This document shows positions 1 to 8,755 of a DNA stretch of 64,000 bases, piece after piece (position 1 is the first letter of the stretch; each line of letters begins with the position of its first letter). The notes under the pieces are model-generated. The model made no database searches, was not told the DNA's origin, and was given only the letters and a program-made list of their open reading frames with translations. A program made the position numbers and the translations under genes. Source of the stretch: Arthrobacter sp. PsM3 (lineage in GTDB: Bacteria; Actinomycetota; Actinomycetes; Actinomycetales; Micrococcaceae); the NCBI RefSeq assembly GCF_030433895.1, contig NZ_JARUXE010000020.1, positions 1 to 64,000 on the forward strand, read 5' to 3'.

Positions 1-400
1 CCGCCGCACCCGGCAGCTTCTTATCCCCGCCCAGGCGCAACTGAGCCGCCGACACCTGATTCAACGTCGAGCCCGCACTGTCATCAACAAACACCGTCCC
101 GGCATCCTGCAACACATCAAACGTCGCCGACGCCGGCGTCACCGCCCCATCCAACACCCGCGACGGATAATTCAACCGCCCCACCGCATTCTTCGACTTC
201 GACACCACCCACACCCCGCCATCATTCAACTCCACCTCAGTGGTCTTAAACCCCGGATAAATGATGGCGCCGGTGATGAGGACGGCGGAGGCAGCAACAA
301 TGCCGGTTCCGGCCATCAGGTGTTTGCGGCGGGCGGTCAGCGGGCGTGCCGGGACCGCGCGGCGCGTTTTTGGCCGCAGGGCTGCCAGGAAGGTCTTCAT
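1..400 (-). CDS. N-terminus of a large membrane-anchored/secreted repeat protein (partial)
   Basis: The gene runs off the left edge; 133 codons are visible from an ATG at 398-400, preceded by GGGGGA about 10 bases upstream. Residues 1-28 are basic and Arg-rich. One hydrophobic segment (about residues 29-48, ending ITGAIIYPG) follows and then an extracytoplasmic region containing LNDGGVWVVSKS, which resembles the start of the large fibronectin-III/Ig-like proteins of Arthrobacter; that family assignment is from memory and only the head is seen. From about codon 48 the codon usage changes sharply: the first part uses C-ending codons like its neighbours, while the rest is dominated by G-ending codons and by AAT, TAT, GAT and TTT. 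Function unknown; a surface or adhesion role is only inference. Confidence 0.6.
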   Translation of the reverse strand, partial: MKTFLAALRPKTRRAVPARPLTARRKHLMAGTGIVAASAVLITGAIIYPGFKTTEVELNDGGVWVVSKSKNAVGRLNYPSRVLDGAVTPASATFDVLQDAGTVFVDDSAGSTLNQVSAAQLRLGGDKKLPGAA

Positions 401-571
401 GTGTGCGGTATCCCCCAAAGTCACGGCAGCCAAAGCATGGGGCATCGCCCGCTGCTGGTGCCAGATAGCTCGACTATCCCATATTAGCTATCGATTAGAG
501 AAACCCTGCCGGGGTCGTCACCCGCGGTGCCGGCATCGGTGCAGGTCAGGATGCCTTCGGTCCGGGACCAG

Positions 572-1918
572 CTAGTCCAGCACCAGCCCGTGGCCGCTGC
601 CGCGTTGCAGCTCCACCGGGTGGATTTCGCCGAAGCCGCGGACGTCCTCGGCGGGGCGCGGAAGCAGCACAAACCGTTCGTCCTGTTCGAGTGCGGACGC
701 GGTCATGGAATCCACCAGCACGGTTCCGGGATCGGCCAGCGCGGTGAGCCGCGCCGCCAGGTTCACGGTCGGACCGTAGATATCGCCCAGCCGGGAGAGG
801 ATGCGGCCCCACACCATGGCCACGCGGGCCTGGGGCAGAATCTCATCCTCTGTGAAGGCCTGGCACAGCGCGAGGGAGATTTCGGCGCCCGCTGCCGGGG
901 TCTCGGCGATGTACAGTACTTCGTCGCCGACCGTCTTGACCAGCCGCCCGCCGCCCACCGAGATGATTTCGGCGCACTTGTTCTCAAAGCGCTGGACCAG
1001 CTGGGCGAGGGTTTTTTCGTTCATCCTGCGGGACAGGCTGGTGTAGGAGACGAGGTCAGCGAAGCCGACCGCCCGTGCCAGCGGCAGCGGGGCGTCGTCC
1101 TCATCGCCTTCGCGGCCTTCCTCGCTGGACGCGAGCCCGGCCTCGGCGCGCACGGCCAGGCGCTGGACGCCGGCGTTGAGCTGGCGGCGCCAGGAGTAGA
1201 CCAGCATTTCCTCCAGGGCGTCCACGAGGGACGGCAGTTCACTGACCAGGCGTTTGCGGGCCACAGCGTCGGTGACGCCCTGCTGGTGGACCATGTCCTC
1301 GACGAGGGCTTCGATCTGCCAGACCACCATGCGGTCCGTCATCTGGCCGATGGCGCGGGTGACGGAAATCGCGGCTTCCTCGGTGAGCTTGCCGGCGCGG
1401 ACCAGGTCCACGATGGTGTTCAGCGCCGACTGGTCGCGCTCCGTGAAGGCAACGTCCTCGTCGCCGATGTTGGGGAAGCCCAGGGCGCGCCAGAGTTTGC
1501 GGGCGGACAGCAGGGACAGTCCGGCGCCGGAGGCGACTTCACGGCGGCGGAGCTTGCGTTCCCCGCCGAGCAGGCGCTGCTCCAGGGCCTTCAGTGCGAT
1601 GCGTTCCGTGGACATGGTGCCGGTGGGGGGCACGACGGCGGCTGCCGCTTCCGCGCCGGCCGATTCGGCGGCGTCGTCGGCGTCGTCGGCGGCGTCGTCG
1701 GCGTCCGCCTGGGGCTCCACCGTGACATCGGTGTCCGCGGAGTCCGGGAGCCAGGCCTCGGCGTTCGCGGCAGCTTCCTCGGCGTCCGCATCAATCTGTT
1801 CTGCCACGGAATCGAGGACGACTTCCTGGAGGTTGGCGGTCTCGACGACGGCATCCGGAACCTGTGACGGTTCTTCGTCCAGGAGCCCGGTGTCCTGGTG
1901 GACGTTCTCAGCGCTCAT
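572..1918 (-). CDS. class III adenylate/guanylate cyclase
   Basis: A 448-aa cyclase predicted to make cAMP from ATP. Residues 1-100 are acidic and Ala/Asp-rich. Residues about 115-260 resemble the N-terminal regulatory domain of the mycobacterial pH-sensing cyclase Rv1264 (motif KLWRALGFP then DVAFTERD). The C-terminal catalytic domain (about 280-440) has both metal-binding aspartates (FADLVSYTSLS, D288; KTVGDEVLY, D332), a substrate-side Lys328, and the transition-state pair in VNLAARLT (N386, R390), so it looks catalytically complete. I chose the ATG at 1918, which follows a GGAAGAG-type ribosome site and overlaps the PH-domain gene by 11 bases, over the longer frame starting at 1957. It is the last gene of a minus-strand run after birA and the PH-domain protein, probably translationally coupled. 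pH sensing is inferred from homology. Confidence 0.9.
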   Translation of the reverse strand: MSAENVHQDTGLLDEEPSQVPDAVVETANLQEVVLDSVAEQIDADAEEAAANAEAWLPDSADTDVTVEPQADADDAADDADDAAESAGAEAAAAVVPPTGTMSTERIALKALEQRLLGGERKLRRREVASGAGLSLLSARKLWRALGFPNIGDEDVAFTERDQSALNTIVDLVRAGKLTEEAAISVTRAIGQMTDRMVVWQIEALVEDMVHQQGVTDAVARKRLVSELPSLVDALEEMLVYSWRRQLNAGVQRLAVRAEAGLASSEEGREGDEDDAPLPLARAVGFADLVSYTSLSRRMNEKTLAQLVQRFENKCAEIISVGGGRLVKTVGDEVLYIAETPAAGAEISLALCQAFTEDEILPQARVAMVWGRILSRLGDIYGPTVNLAARLTALADPGTVLVDSMTASALEQDERFVLLPRPAEDVRGFGEIHPVELQRGSGHGLVLD

Positions 1919-2516
1919 CTCTTCCACCTTCTCTCGTCTCCCACGGCCACGCCGCATCGGGGTTGTGCATCATGCCCTCGGAGCCCCAGCCCTCCTCCTG
2001 CGGGAGATCGTTGATGGCGTCGAGGATAAAGTTTCGGAACGTCGCGACCTCCGGGACGTCGGGCACCACCATGCTGGTGGGGTGTCCGGTCTCCAAGGAT
2101 ATATTCCCGGAGCGCAATACGCGTTGGAGCAACGACTGATGGATGACCACATTACGGACAGTGCCGAGGGGAACCTGCTCATCGCGCCGCCGCAACATGC
2201 CGTAACGGGCAACCAGGCGCTGGCTCGTCAGGACGTATTTCGTGGCGTGCCAGCCCATGACCCGCGGCAGGCAGTAGCCCACCAGCACCCAGGCCGCGAG
2301 TGCAATGCAGGCCCCGATCAGCCACGGCGTCCACTCCCTGGCGGAGTCCCTGGCCAGCGGGACCAGCTGTGCCGGCCCGCCCTTGATGATCAAGGCGCTG
2401 GCGTAGGCGGCGAGCGCCGGGACCAGGATAAACAGGAGCGCCGGGACAATCAGGGTCCTGGGCTGCGGGCGGGACACCACAATCACTTGCTCGCCCGGGT
2501 AGAGCTCTTTACGCAT
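1908..2516 (-). CDS. PH domain-containing membrane protein (bPH2/DUF304)
   Basis: A 202-aa protein with two hydrophobic segments near the N-terminus (about residues 18-42 and 62-85), followed by a bacterial PH-like domain containing KYVLTSQRLVARYGMLRRRDEQVPLGTVRNV split by the usual strand pattern. It has the layout of the actinobacterial protein encoded next to birA (Rv3278c in M. tuberculosis). It is expected at the cytoplasmic membrane; the role of the family is unknown. The ATG at 2516 overlaps the last codons of birA by 8 bases, and its own stop overlaps the cyclase start, so the three genes are almost certainly cotranscribed and coupled. A longer frame upstream to 2561 lies inside birA and was not used. 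Confidence 0.88.
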   Translation of the reverse strand: MRKELYPGEQVIVVSRPQPRTLIVPALLFILVPALAAYASALIIKGGPAQLVPLARDSAREWTPWLIGACIALAAWVLVGYCLPRVMGWHATKYVLTSQRLVARYGMLRRRDEQVPLGTVRNVVIHQSLLQRVLRSGNISLETGHPTSMVVPDVPEVATFRNFILDAINDLPQEEGWGSEGMMHNPDAAWPWETREGGRDER

Positions 2517-3501
2517 AACCGCTTTCGTGGCCCGGATGCCGGCCGGCACCGCCGGAAGCACCGCCGGGCTGGTCCTCGCCGCTTTCGGTGCCGCTTTCCG
2601 TGCCGTTTCCGGTGCCCGGTGGGGTCCAGGGGCGCAGGTGCACCACGTCGCCGGCCGTCACCACATGCTCGTGTCCCCTGGAGTCCACCACCAGGAGTGA
2701 GCCGTACTCGTCCAGGCGGGTGGCGTGGCCGATGATTTCGTGGTCGCCGGGCAGTTGGGCGCGGACCTGCTTGCCGAGCGTGGTCAGCAGGTGCTCCACC
2801 CGCTTGTGCAGGGAGTGGCCGCCGGCCATCCCGGCGGTGGGGTCGCCGTCGGCGTTGCAGAAGCTGCGGTAGAGGGTGGCGAACCGGGACAGGAAGCTCT
2901 TCAGCAGCTCGGTCCGGTCCACCGTGGACGGGTGTTCCAGCAGGACGGAGGTGGCGGTGGGCACCGGGAGCTCGGCTTCGGTGAGGGTGACGTTCAGCCC
3001 GGTCCCCAGGACGACGGGCGGCACGGCGCCGCCCTCCATCGGGCCCAGCTGGGCGAGGATGCCGGCGATCTTCCGGCCACGGACCAGGACGTCGTTGGGC
3101 CATTTGAGTTCGGCCGGGATTCCCGCGGTTTCCAGCAGCGCCTCGCGCAGGGCAAGGGCCGCGAGCAGCGAGAGCCAGGAGTAGCTCTGCGTGGGCAGCG
3201 GGCGTCCCTCGGCGTTGACCGGGCGTAGCACCAGCGACACGGAAACCGAACTGCGGGCAGGAGCTTCCCAGCGGCGGTCAAGGCGGCCGCGGGCGGCGCT
3301 CTGGTATTCGGCGGTGAGCACGGTGAGATCCGGGTATGCCCCGGGATCCTCGGTGACGCCGCGGATCAGGTCGGCGTTGGTGGAGCCGGTGGAGTCCACC
3401 ACCGTGAGCCGCGGAATGCCGTTGGCGGAGAGGAACGCCTCATCGCTGAGGGCGTTCAGATCGAGGGGCGGACGTTCCGGGGCTTCCTGCGCGGCTTCCA
3501 T
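2509..3501 (-). CDS. birA: biotin--[acetyl-CoA carboxylase] ligase
   Basis: A 330-aa class I (no N-terminal DNA-binding domain) biotin protein ligase that attaches biotin to carboxylase BCCP domains; its natural substrate is the alpha chain encoded at 19576-21441. Diagnostic motifs are VVDSTGSTNADL near residue 34, ARGRLDRRW near 94, KWPNDVLV near 138 and GTGLNV near 169, followed by the small C-terminal domain. The C-terminal 30 residues are a Gly/Thr/Glu/Ser-rich tail built from near-repeats (GTGNGTESGTESGED). The start ATG has a TAGGAT hexamer 7 bp upstream and no ribosome site, consistent with a leaderless mRNA. Lying head-away from accD, it repeats the birA/accD arrangement known in mycobacteria. 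Confidence 0.95.
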   Translation of the reverse strand: MEAAQEAPERPPLDLNALSDEAFLSANGIPRLTVVDSTGSTNADLIRGVTEDPGAYPDLTVLTAEYQSAARGRLDRRWEAPARSSVSVSLVLRPVNAEGRPLPTQSYSWLSLLAALALREALLETAGIPAELKWPNDVLVRGRKIAGILAQLGPMEGGAVPPVVLGTGLNVTLTEAELPVPTATSVLLEHPSTVDRTELLKSFLSRFATLYRSFCNADGDPTAGMAGGHSLHKRVEHLLTTLGKQVRAQLPGDHEIIGHATRLDEYGSLLVVDSRGHEHVVTAGDVVHLRPWTPPGTGNGTESGTESGEDQPGGASGGAGRHPGHESGYA

Positions 3502-3508
3502 GCTTTGA

Positions 3509-3514
3509 ATCCTA
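3509..3514 (-). promoter_or_regulatory. leaderless -10 hexamer for birA
   Basis: TAGGAT on the minus strand, followed by 7 bases and then the birA ATG. No Shine-Dalgarno fits between. Member of the leaderless set described under findings. Confidence 0.6.
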
Positions 3515-3574
3515 CCGAGTCATGGCGCTGCCGGCTCGGTTCCGGACCGCCGGCGCCACCGAAGCTCAGGAAAC

Positions 3575-4465
3575 TCAGAGGAAGATGTCAGGGATCAGCC
3601 GGTCCTCGGGGGCGCCGAGGCTGTACGGGGTGAAGTCCGTGACGCCGGCGGCGGCGAGCACCTGCTCGTCCGTGTAGAAGTTGCCGCTCCAGCTGCCGGA
3701 TTCCGGGATCGCGTTGCTGCTGGTCAGGACCGCGTGGGCGGCGTCCGCCATGATTTCGGGGCCGCGGGCGCCCAGGACGATCTTGTCGCCGCCGGGCATG
3801 TTGCGGATGGCGGCCGTGTTGATCAGGGTGCAGGGCCAGAGCGAGTTGACGTTGATGCCGTCGATCTTCAGTTCCTCGGCCAGTCCCAGGGTCGTCAGGC
3901 TCATGCCGTACTTCGCCATCGTGTATGCCAGGTGAACGCCGGCCCATTTGGGGTCCAGGTTCAGGGGCGGGGACAGCGTCAGGATCTGGCCGGCGTCGGA
4001 GTCCCGCAGCGCGGGCAGGGCGAGTTTGGAGAGCAGGAAGGTGCCGCGGACGTTGATGTCCTGCATCAGGTCATAGCGTTTCATATCGACGTCGTCCGTC
4101 TTCGACAGGTCGATCGCGGAGGCGTTGTTGATGACGATGTCGATCCCGCCGAAGCGTTCGACCGCGGACGCCACCGCGCCGGCGACGTCGCTGTCGTTGC
4201 GGACATCCCCGACCAGCGGCAGGGCCTGGCCGCCGGCTGCCTCGATCTGTTCGGCGGCAGAGTAGACCGTGCCTTCCAGCTTGGCGTGCGGCTGGCCGGT
4301 CTTGGCCATCAGGACGATGTTGGCGCCGTCGCGCGCGGCGCGGGTGGCGATGGCCAGGCCGATGCCGCGGCTTCCCCCGGAGATGAGGATGGTGCGGCCC
4401 TGGAGGGAACCGGCGGCCTGGTAGGGCCCTGCAGCGGTGCCCGAAGCATCATTGCTCGAAGTCAT
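3575..4465 (-). CDS. short-chain dehydrogenase/reductase (HSDL2-like)
   Basis: A 296-aa SDR oxidoreductase. The cofactor loop is SGGSRGIG (about residues 30-37), followed by GDVRN, the NNASA motif, a Ser at the active-site position in LTLSPPLN, and the catalytic YTMAK. The order is that of classical SDRs, and the extended form with a C-terminal segment ending in LIPDIFL matches the hydroxysteroid-dehydrogenase-like 2 group, which is linked to fatty-acid metabolism; the substrate is unknown. It is divergent from accD and its leaderless start (TAGAGT, then 6 bp, then ATG) faces that promoter. A 73-bp gap separates it from birA downstream. The carboxylase neighbourhood suggests, but does not prove, a role in acyl-CoA metabolism. 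Confidence 0.88.
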   Translation of the reverse strand: MTSSNDASGTAAGPYQAAGSLQGRTILISGGSRGIGLAIATRAARDGANIVLMAKTGQPHAKLEGTVYSAAEQIEAAGGQALPLVGDVRNDSDVAGAVASAVERFGGIDIVINNASAIDLSKTDDVDMKRYDLMQDINVRGTFLLSKLALPALRDSDAGQILTLSPPLNLDPKWAGVHLAYTMAKYGMSLTTLGLAEELKIDGINVNSLWPCTLINTAAIRNMPGGDKIVLGARGPEIMADAAHAVLTSSNAIPESGSWSGNFYTDEQVLAAAGVTDFTPYSLGAPEDRLIPDIFL

Positions 4466-4471
4466 GAGGAC

Positions 4472-4477
4472 ACTCTA
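4472..4477 (-). promoter_or_regulatory. leaderless -10 hexamer for the SDR gene
   Basis: TAGAGT on the minus strand, 6 bp (GTCCTC) before the ATG at 4465; no ribosome binding site. Confidence 0.55.
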
Positions 4478-4566
4478 GCGGAGTCATGTTACTGACGAGT
4501 AACTACGACGCGCCCGGCCGGCGCCCCGCGCCGGCAAGGTGGTCCCGGTGAGAGTTGGGGCGAATA

Positions 4567-4583
4567 TTGTAGGTTTTCTACAG
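4567..4583. promoter_or_regulatory. candidate operator upstream of accD (TTGTAG-N5-CTACAG)
   Basis: An inverted repeat, TTGTAG, five bases, CTACAG, lies about 22 bp upstream of a plausible -10 (TAGACT, 4606-4611) of accD. The same palindrome with the same 5-bp spacer occurs upstream of the carboxylase alpha gene at 19465-19487. The coincidence suggests one shared regulator of acyl-CoA carboxylase genes; its identity cannot be read from this window. Confidence 0.55.
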
Positions 4584-4605
4584 CGGCACGGGCCAGTAGC
4601 GTCAC

Positions 4606-4611
4606 TAGACT
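4606..4611 (+). promoter_or_regulatory. probable -10 hexamer of accD-accE
   Basis: TAGACT, following the palindrome at 4567-4583. It would give a transcript with a leader of roughly 120 bases before the accD ATG at 4740. No good -35 hexamer is evident. Confidence 0.4.
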
Positions 4612-4739
4612 TGCCATCAAGGCCCGGCCTTTGTGGAGACCAGCTAAAGCGCCACACGGGACAGGGCCGGCGAAGCACAGCAGCAGCACACGCAGCACAC
4701 GATTCAGCAGAACATCAGCTACAGAGCCGGAGACACTTG

Positions 4740-6323
4740 ATGAGCCACGATCTGACCACGACCGCGGGAAAGATTGCCGACTTCCGCGACCGCCAGGCCC
4801 GTGCTGAACAGCCCTCCGGCCCGGAAGCGGTCGAGAAGCAGCATGCCCGCGGCAAGAACACGGCCCGGGAGCGCATCGACCTGCTGCTGGATGCCGGCTC
4901 GTTCGTCGAGTTCGATGCCCTGGCCGTGCACCGCTCCACCGCCTTCGGCATGGAGAAGAAAAAGCCGCTGGGCGACGGCCTGGTCTCCGGCTACGGCACC
5001 GTGGACGGCCGCCCCGTCGCCGTGTACAGCCAGGACTTTTCCGTCTACGGCGGTTCGCTGAGCCAGGTCAACGGCGAGAAGATCGTCAAGGTCCAGGAAT
5101 TCGCGCTCCGCAACGGCTGCCCCGTCGTCGGCATCCTCGACGGCGGCGGTGCCCGCATCCAGGAGGGCGTAGCCTCGCTGGCCATGTTCGCGGACATCTT
5201 CCGCAACAACGTGCACGCCTCCGGGGTGGTCCCGCAGATCTCCCTCATCATGGGTCCGTCCGCCGGCGGCGCGGCCTACTCCCCCGCCCTGACCGACTAC
5301 GTGGTCATGGTGGACAAGACCTCGCACATGTTCATCACCGGCCCTGACGTGATCAAGACCGTCACCGGCGAAGACGTGGACATGGAAACCCTCGGCGGCG
5401 CCCGCCAGCATAACGCCAACACGGGAACATCCACCTACCTCGCCTCCGACGAGGCCGACGCCATCGAGTTCGTCCGCGAGCTCCTGGACTTCCTGCCCTC
5501 CAACAACCTCGCCGAGGCCCCGGTGCTGGAGCACTCCCAGGAGCTGGAGATCGACGAGGAGGACCTCGCCCTGGACGCGCTGATCCCCGATTCGGCCAAC
5601 CAGCCGTACGACATGCGCAAGCTCATCGGGCAGCTCGTGGACGACGGGCACTTCCTGGAGATGCAGTCCCTCTACGCGCCGAACGTGATGATCGGCTACG
5701 GCCGGATCGAGGGCCACACCGTGGGCATCGTGGCCAACCAGCCGATGCAGTTCGCCGGCACCCTGGACATCGCCGCCTCGGAGAAGGCCGCCCGCTTCGT
5801 CCGGCACTGCGACGCCTTCAACATCCCGATCATCACCCTGGTGGACGTGCCGGGCTTCCTGCCGGGCAAGGACCAGGAGTTCCAGGGCATCATCCGCCGC
5901 GGCGCCAAGCTGCTCTACGCCTACGCCGAGGCCACCGTGCCGAAGCTGACCGTCATCACCCGCAAGGCCTACGGCGGGGCGTACATCGTGATGGGCTCCA
6001 AGAAGCTCGGCGCGGACCTCAACCTCGCCTGGCCCACCGCCCAGATCGGCGTCATGGGCGCCCAGGGCGCCGTCAACATCCTCTACCGCCGCGAACTCGC
6101 CGCCGTTGCGGAGGCCGGCGGCGACGTCGAGGCCAAGCGCGCCGAGGTCATCCGGCAGTACGAGGAAGAGCTGCTCAACCCGTACCAGGCCGCCCAGCTC
6201 GGCTATGTCGATGCGGTCATCGCCCCGTCCGAGACACGCGTGCAGATCATCAAGGGCCTGCGTGCCCTGCGGGACAAGCGCGCCAGCCTGCCCGCCAAGA
6301 AGCACGGGAACATCCCGCTGTGA
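4740..6323 (+). CDS. accD: acyl-CoA carboxylase beta subunit (carboxyltransferase)
   Basis: A 527-aa carboxyltransferase of the AccD5/PccB type that moves CO2 from carboxybiotin to acetyl- or propionyl-CoA, giving malonyl- or methylmalonyl-CoA. Both crotonase-fold halves are present: the N-terminal half with the acyl-CoA pocket GGGARIQEG and [14 protein letters not shown], and the C-terminal half with [22 protein letters not shown] and MGAQGAVNI. Length is typical. I start at ATG 4740 ([10 protein letters not shown]); an in-frame extension back to 4539 would read through the palindromic operator and is unlikely. It overlaps accE by four bases (GTGA). The biotin subunit is encoded separately at 19576-21441, as is usual in actinobacteria. 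The acyl specificity cannot be fixed by eye. Confidence 0.95.
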   Translation: MSHDLTTTAGKIADFRDRQARAEQPSGPEAVEKQHARGKNTARERIDLLLDAGSFVEFDALAVHRSTAFGMEKKKPLGDGLVSGYGTVDGRPVAVYSQDFSVYGGSLSQVNGEKIVKVQEFALRNGCPVVGILDGGGARIQEGVASLAMFADIFRNNVHASGVVPQISLIMGPSAGGAAYSPALTDYVVMVDKTSHMFITGPDVIKTVTGEDVDMETLGGARQHNANTGTSTYLASDEADAIEFVRELLDFLPSNNLAEAPVLEHSQELEIDEEDLALDALIPDSANQPYDMRKLIGQLVDDGHFLEMQSLYAPNVMIGYGRIEGHTVGIVANQPMQFAGTLDIAASEKAARFVRHCDAFNIPIITLVDVPGFLPGKDQEFQGIIRRGAKLLYAYAEATVPKLTVITRKAYGGAYIVMGSKKLGADLNLAWPTAQIGVMGAQGAVNILYRRELAAVAEAGGDVEAKRAEVIRQYEEELLNPYQAAQLGYVDAVIAPSETRVQIIKGLRALRDKRASLPAKKHGNIPL

Positions 6324-6616
6324 GCCCCACCCACCCCCTATCCCCGCAAGTCCCCCCCGGCTCCCAGCCTTCGCAAGCCCCGGGCGCGGCCGAGCCTGAG
6401 GCGACGACGCCGCCCGCCGAGCAGCCCCTGCTCGCCGTCGTCAAGGGCGAGCCGACGCCGGAGGAGCTCGCGGCGCTCACCGCCGTCGTGCTGTCCCTGG
6501 GCAGCGGCGAAGCTGCCGCACCGGAAAAGCCGAGCGCCCGGCACTGGATCCGCCGGCAGCAGCTGCAGCTGGCACCGAAGCCGGGGCCCGGCTCCTGGAA
6601 GCGCAGCCGCGGCTAA
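6320..6616 (+). CDS. accE: acyl-CoA carboxylase epsilon subunit
   Basis: A 98-aa protein. The first 38 residues are a Pro/Ala-rich, probably disordered tail; the family core [19 protein letters not shown] and a C-terminal [10 protein letters not shown]...PGSWKRS segment follow. AccE proteins are small actinobacterial accessory chains that bind and stimulate AccA/AccD complexes. The GTG start overlaps the accD stop by four bases, so translation is coupled and the two chains are made together. Confidence 0.9.
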   Translation: MSPTHPLSPQVPPGSQPSQAPGAAEPEATTPPAEQPLLAVVKGEPTPEELAALTAVVLSLGSGEAAAPEKPSARHWIRRQQLQLAPKPGPGSWKRSRG

Positions 6617-6701
6617 GCCCTCTGCGGGGAAGTGTGAAGTCCTCGGGAAGAAGTCCCTCGGGAAAAGTGCAGCAACCCTTTCATAACAGCCGGAGCCGGG
6701 C

Positions 6702-6707
6702 TAGTGT
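6702..6707 (+). promoter_or_regulatory. leaderless -10 hexamer for the DUF885 gene
   Basis: TAGTGT, then 7 bp (CTTTCGG), then the GTG at 6715. No ribosome binding site is present. Confidence 0.6.
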
Positions 6708-6714
6708 CTTTCGG

Positions 6715-8408
6715 GTGACTATCGAAACCACTGGAAATACTGCCCCCGGGCGCCCGCACACCGCCATCGATGCCGTCGCCGATGCCTTCACGGACACCCT
6801 GATCCGGCTTAACCCGAGCTTCGCCACCGAGCTCGGGCTCCCCGGTCACGAGACCGAGTACCAGGACTTCTCGCCCGCCGGGATCGAGGAGTTCGCGGTT
6901 GCCGCTCGGGAGACGCTCGCCGCGCTGGACGGCCTGGAGGCGGCGGACGACGTCGACGCCGTGACCCTGGATGCCATGCGCGAGCGCCTGGGCCTGCAGC
7001 TGGAACTCCACGAATCCGGCTGGGACCTTGCCGAGCTGAACAACATCGCCTCCCCCTCGCAGGAGATCCGGGCGATCTTCGACCTCATGCCGATGGATAC
7101 CGCGGCGCAGTGGGACCACATCGCGGGCCGCGCGCACAACGTCCCCGCCGCACTGGACGGCTACATCGTGTCGCTGCGCGCAGCCAAGGAGGACGGCAAG
7201 GTTTCCGCCGCGCGCCAGGTGAAGATCGTGATCGAACAGACCACCAAGCACGCCGCCGAGGACGGCTTCTTCGCGAAGCTGGCTGCCGAAGCCCGGACCG
7301 CGGAGGGCCCGCTGCCCGAGGACGTGCAGGCCCGGCTCGACGCCGGATCTGCCGCGGCGCGCGTGGCATACTCCCGGCTGGCCGGCTTCCTGGAGTCCGA
7401 GCTGCTTCCCGTCGCCCCGGCGAAGGACGCGGTGGGCGTCGAGCGCTACTCGCTGGCGTCCCGCGTCTTCCTTGGCGCCGCGGTGGACCTGGAGGAAACG
7501 TACGCCTGGGGCGTGCAGGAACTGGACCGCCTGATTGCCGAGCAGGAGCGTGTGGCCGAGGAGATCCGGCCCGGCGCCACGATCGAGGAGGCCAAGGAGG
7601 TCCTCAACAACGACCCCGCCCGGCAGCTGAAGGGCACCGACGCCCTCCGGGCCTGGATGCAGGAGCTCTCCGACAAGGCCGTGGCCGACCTCGCGGGCGT
7701 GCACTTCGACATCCCGGACGTCATGAAGACCCTGGAGTGCAGGATTGCCCCGACCGATGAGGGCGGCATCTACTACACGGGGCCGTCGGACGACTTCAGC
7801 CGCCCGGGCCGCATGTGGTGGTCGGTGCCGCCGGGAGAGGACACGTTCACCACCTGGGCCGAGACCACGACGGTCTACCACGAGGGCGTCCCGGGCCACC
7901 ACCTGCAGGTGGCGACCGCCACCTACCGCCGCGAGCTGCTCAACAAGTGGCGCCGGAACGTCTGCTGGACCTCCGGCCACGGTGAGGGCTGGGCACTCTA
8001 CGCCGAGAAGCTGATGCAGGAACTGGGCTACCTCAAGGACCCGGGTGACCACATGGCATGCTGGACATGCAGCGCATGCGGGCAGCCCGGGTGGTCTTCG
8101 ACATCGGCGTCCACCTGGAGCTGGAGATGCCCGAGCGCTGGGGCTCCGGCACCTGGACTCCGGACAAGGGGTACGGGTTTCTCCAGCAGAACCTCGCGAT
8201 CAGCGAAGGCCAGCTCAACTTCGAGTTCACCCGCTACCTCGGCTGGCCGGGCCAGGCGCCGTCGTACAAGGTGGGCCAGCGGCTCTGGGAGCAGATCCGC
8301 ACCGAGCTCGAATCCCGTCCGGGTTTCGAACTCAGGGCCTTCCACACCAAGGCGCTGAACATCGGCTCCGTCGGCCTCGACACCCTCAAGCGCGCTCTGC
8401 TGGAGTAA
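6715..8408 (+). pseudogene. DUF885 family metallopeptidase-like protein, frameshifted
   Basis: The first 447 codons (GTG 6715 to about 8055) encode a DUF885 protein with the metal-site motif YHEGVPGHHLQ and the following GHGEGWALYAEKL; homologues are putative zinc carboxypeptidases. After DPGDHM the frame switches: the next residues read ACWTCSAC, while the +1-shifted frame from 8058 continues perfectly with MLDMQRMRAARVVFDIGVHLELEMPE to a stop at 8408. The expected DNA is ATGGGCATG; the window has ATGGCATG, so one G of a GGG run is missing at about 8055-8057. Restoring it gives 564 aa, the normal size. Codon usage is healthy on both sides, so this is a very recent mutation or a sequencing error. 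Unrepaired, the product would end with about 100 wrong residues at 8358. Confidence 0.85.
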
Positions 8409-8487
8409 GCCCCTCCAAACTTGACTGCCACCGCCCCCGCCGTCGCCACCTCCACCGCGCAACCGCCCCGCCGCGCAACCGCCCCGC

Positions 8488-8544
8488 CGAGGTGACACTT
8501 GGCGCCCATTGCGGAGCGGCGCATGGGCGCGAAGTCTCACCTCG
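8488..8544. repeat. intergenic palindromic repeat, copy 1 (variant)
   Basis: Outer arms CGAGGTGA/TCACCTCG, inner arms GCGCCCAT/ATGGGCGC, with a 13-base loop. It shares the inner GCGCCCAT core and the flanking TGAC/TCAC arrangement with the repeats at 18677-18751 and 52321-52383 but has diverged outer arms. Confidence 0.65.
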
Positions 8545-8749
8545 AGGCGGCCGACGGCGGACGCGCACTCCCCGGCGGGAATCCGGGCCCCCAGGCTCCC
8601 TAGCGGGAGACAATCGCCACACCGGGGACCGGAATAACTTCACAAACGGGTAGTCTTCCGGCGTATTCCCAGGGATTCCCCGGCCGGACCCAGAAAACTG
8701 CCACGTAACATTTCTCAACATCCGTTCGCCGTGATAAGTGCCCCGGCCC

Positions 8750-8755
8750 TAGCGT
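8750..8755 (+). promoter_or_regulatory. leaderless -10 hexamer for the symporter
   Basis: TAGCGT, 6 bp (GGTCCG), then the GTG at 8762; no Shine-Dalgarno. Confidence 0.6.

Noticed and set aside
527..1867. 446-codon open frame on the plus strand
   Set aside because: Antisense to the adenylate cyclase, whose motifs are complete; the translation is His/Gly/Arg-rich with no family features, a high-GC shadow.
4719..6305. 528-codon open frame antisense to accD
   Set aside because: Shadow of accD; composition is Gly/His/Val/Asp-rich and no ribosome site precedes it.
6613..8052. 479-codon open frame antisense to the DUF885 gene
   Set aside because: Antisense shadow; the plus strand has the conserved metal motifs.
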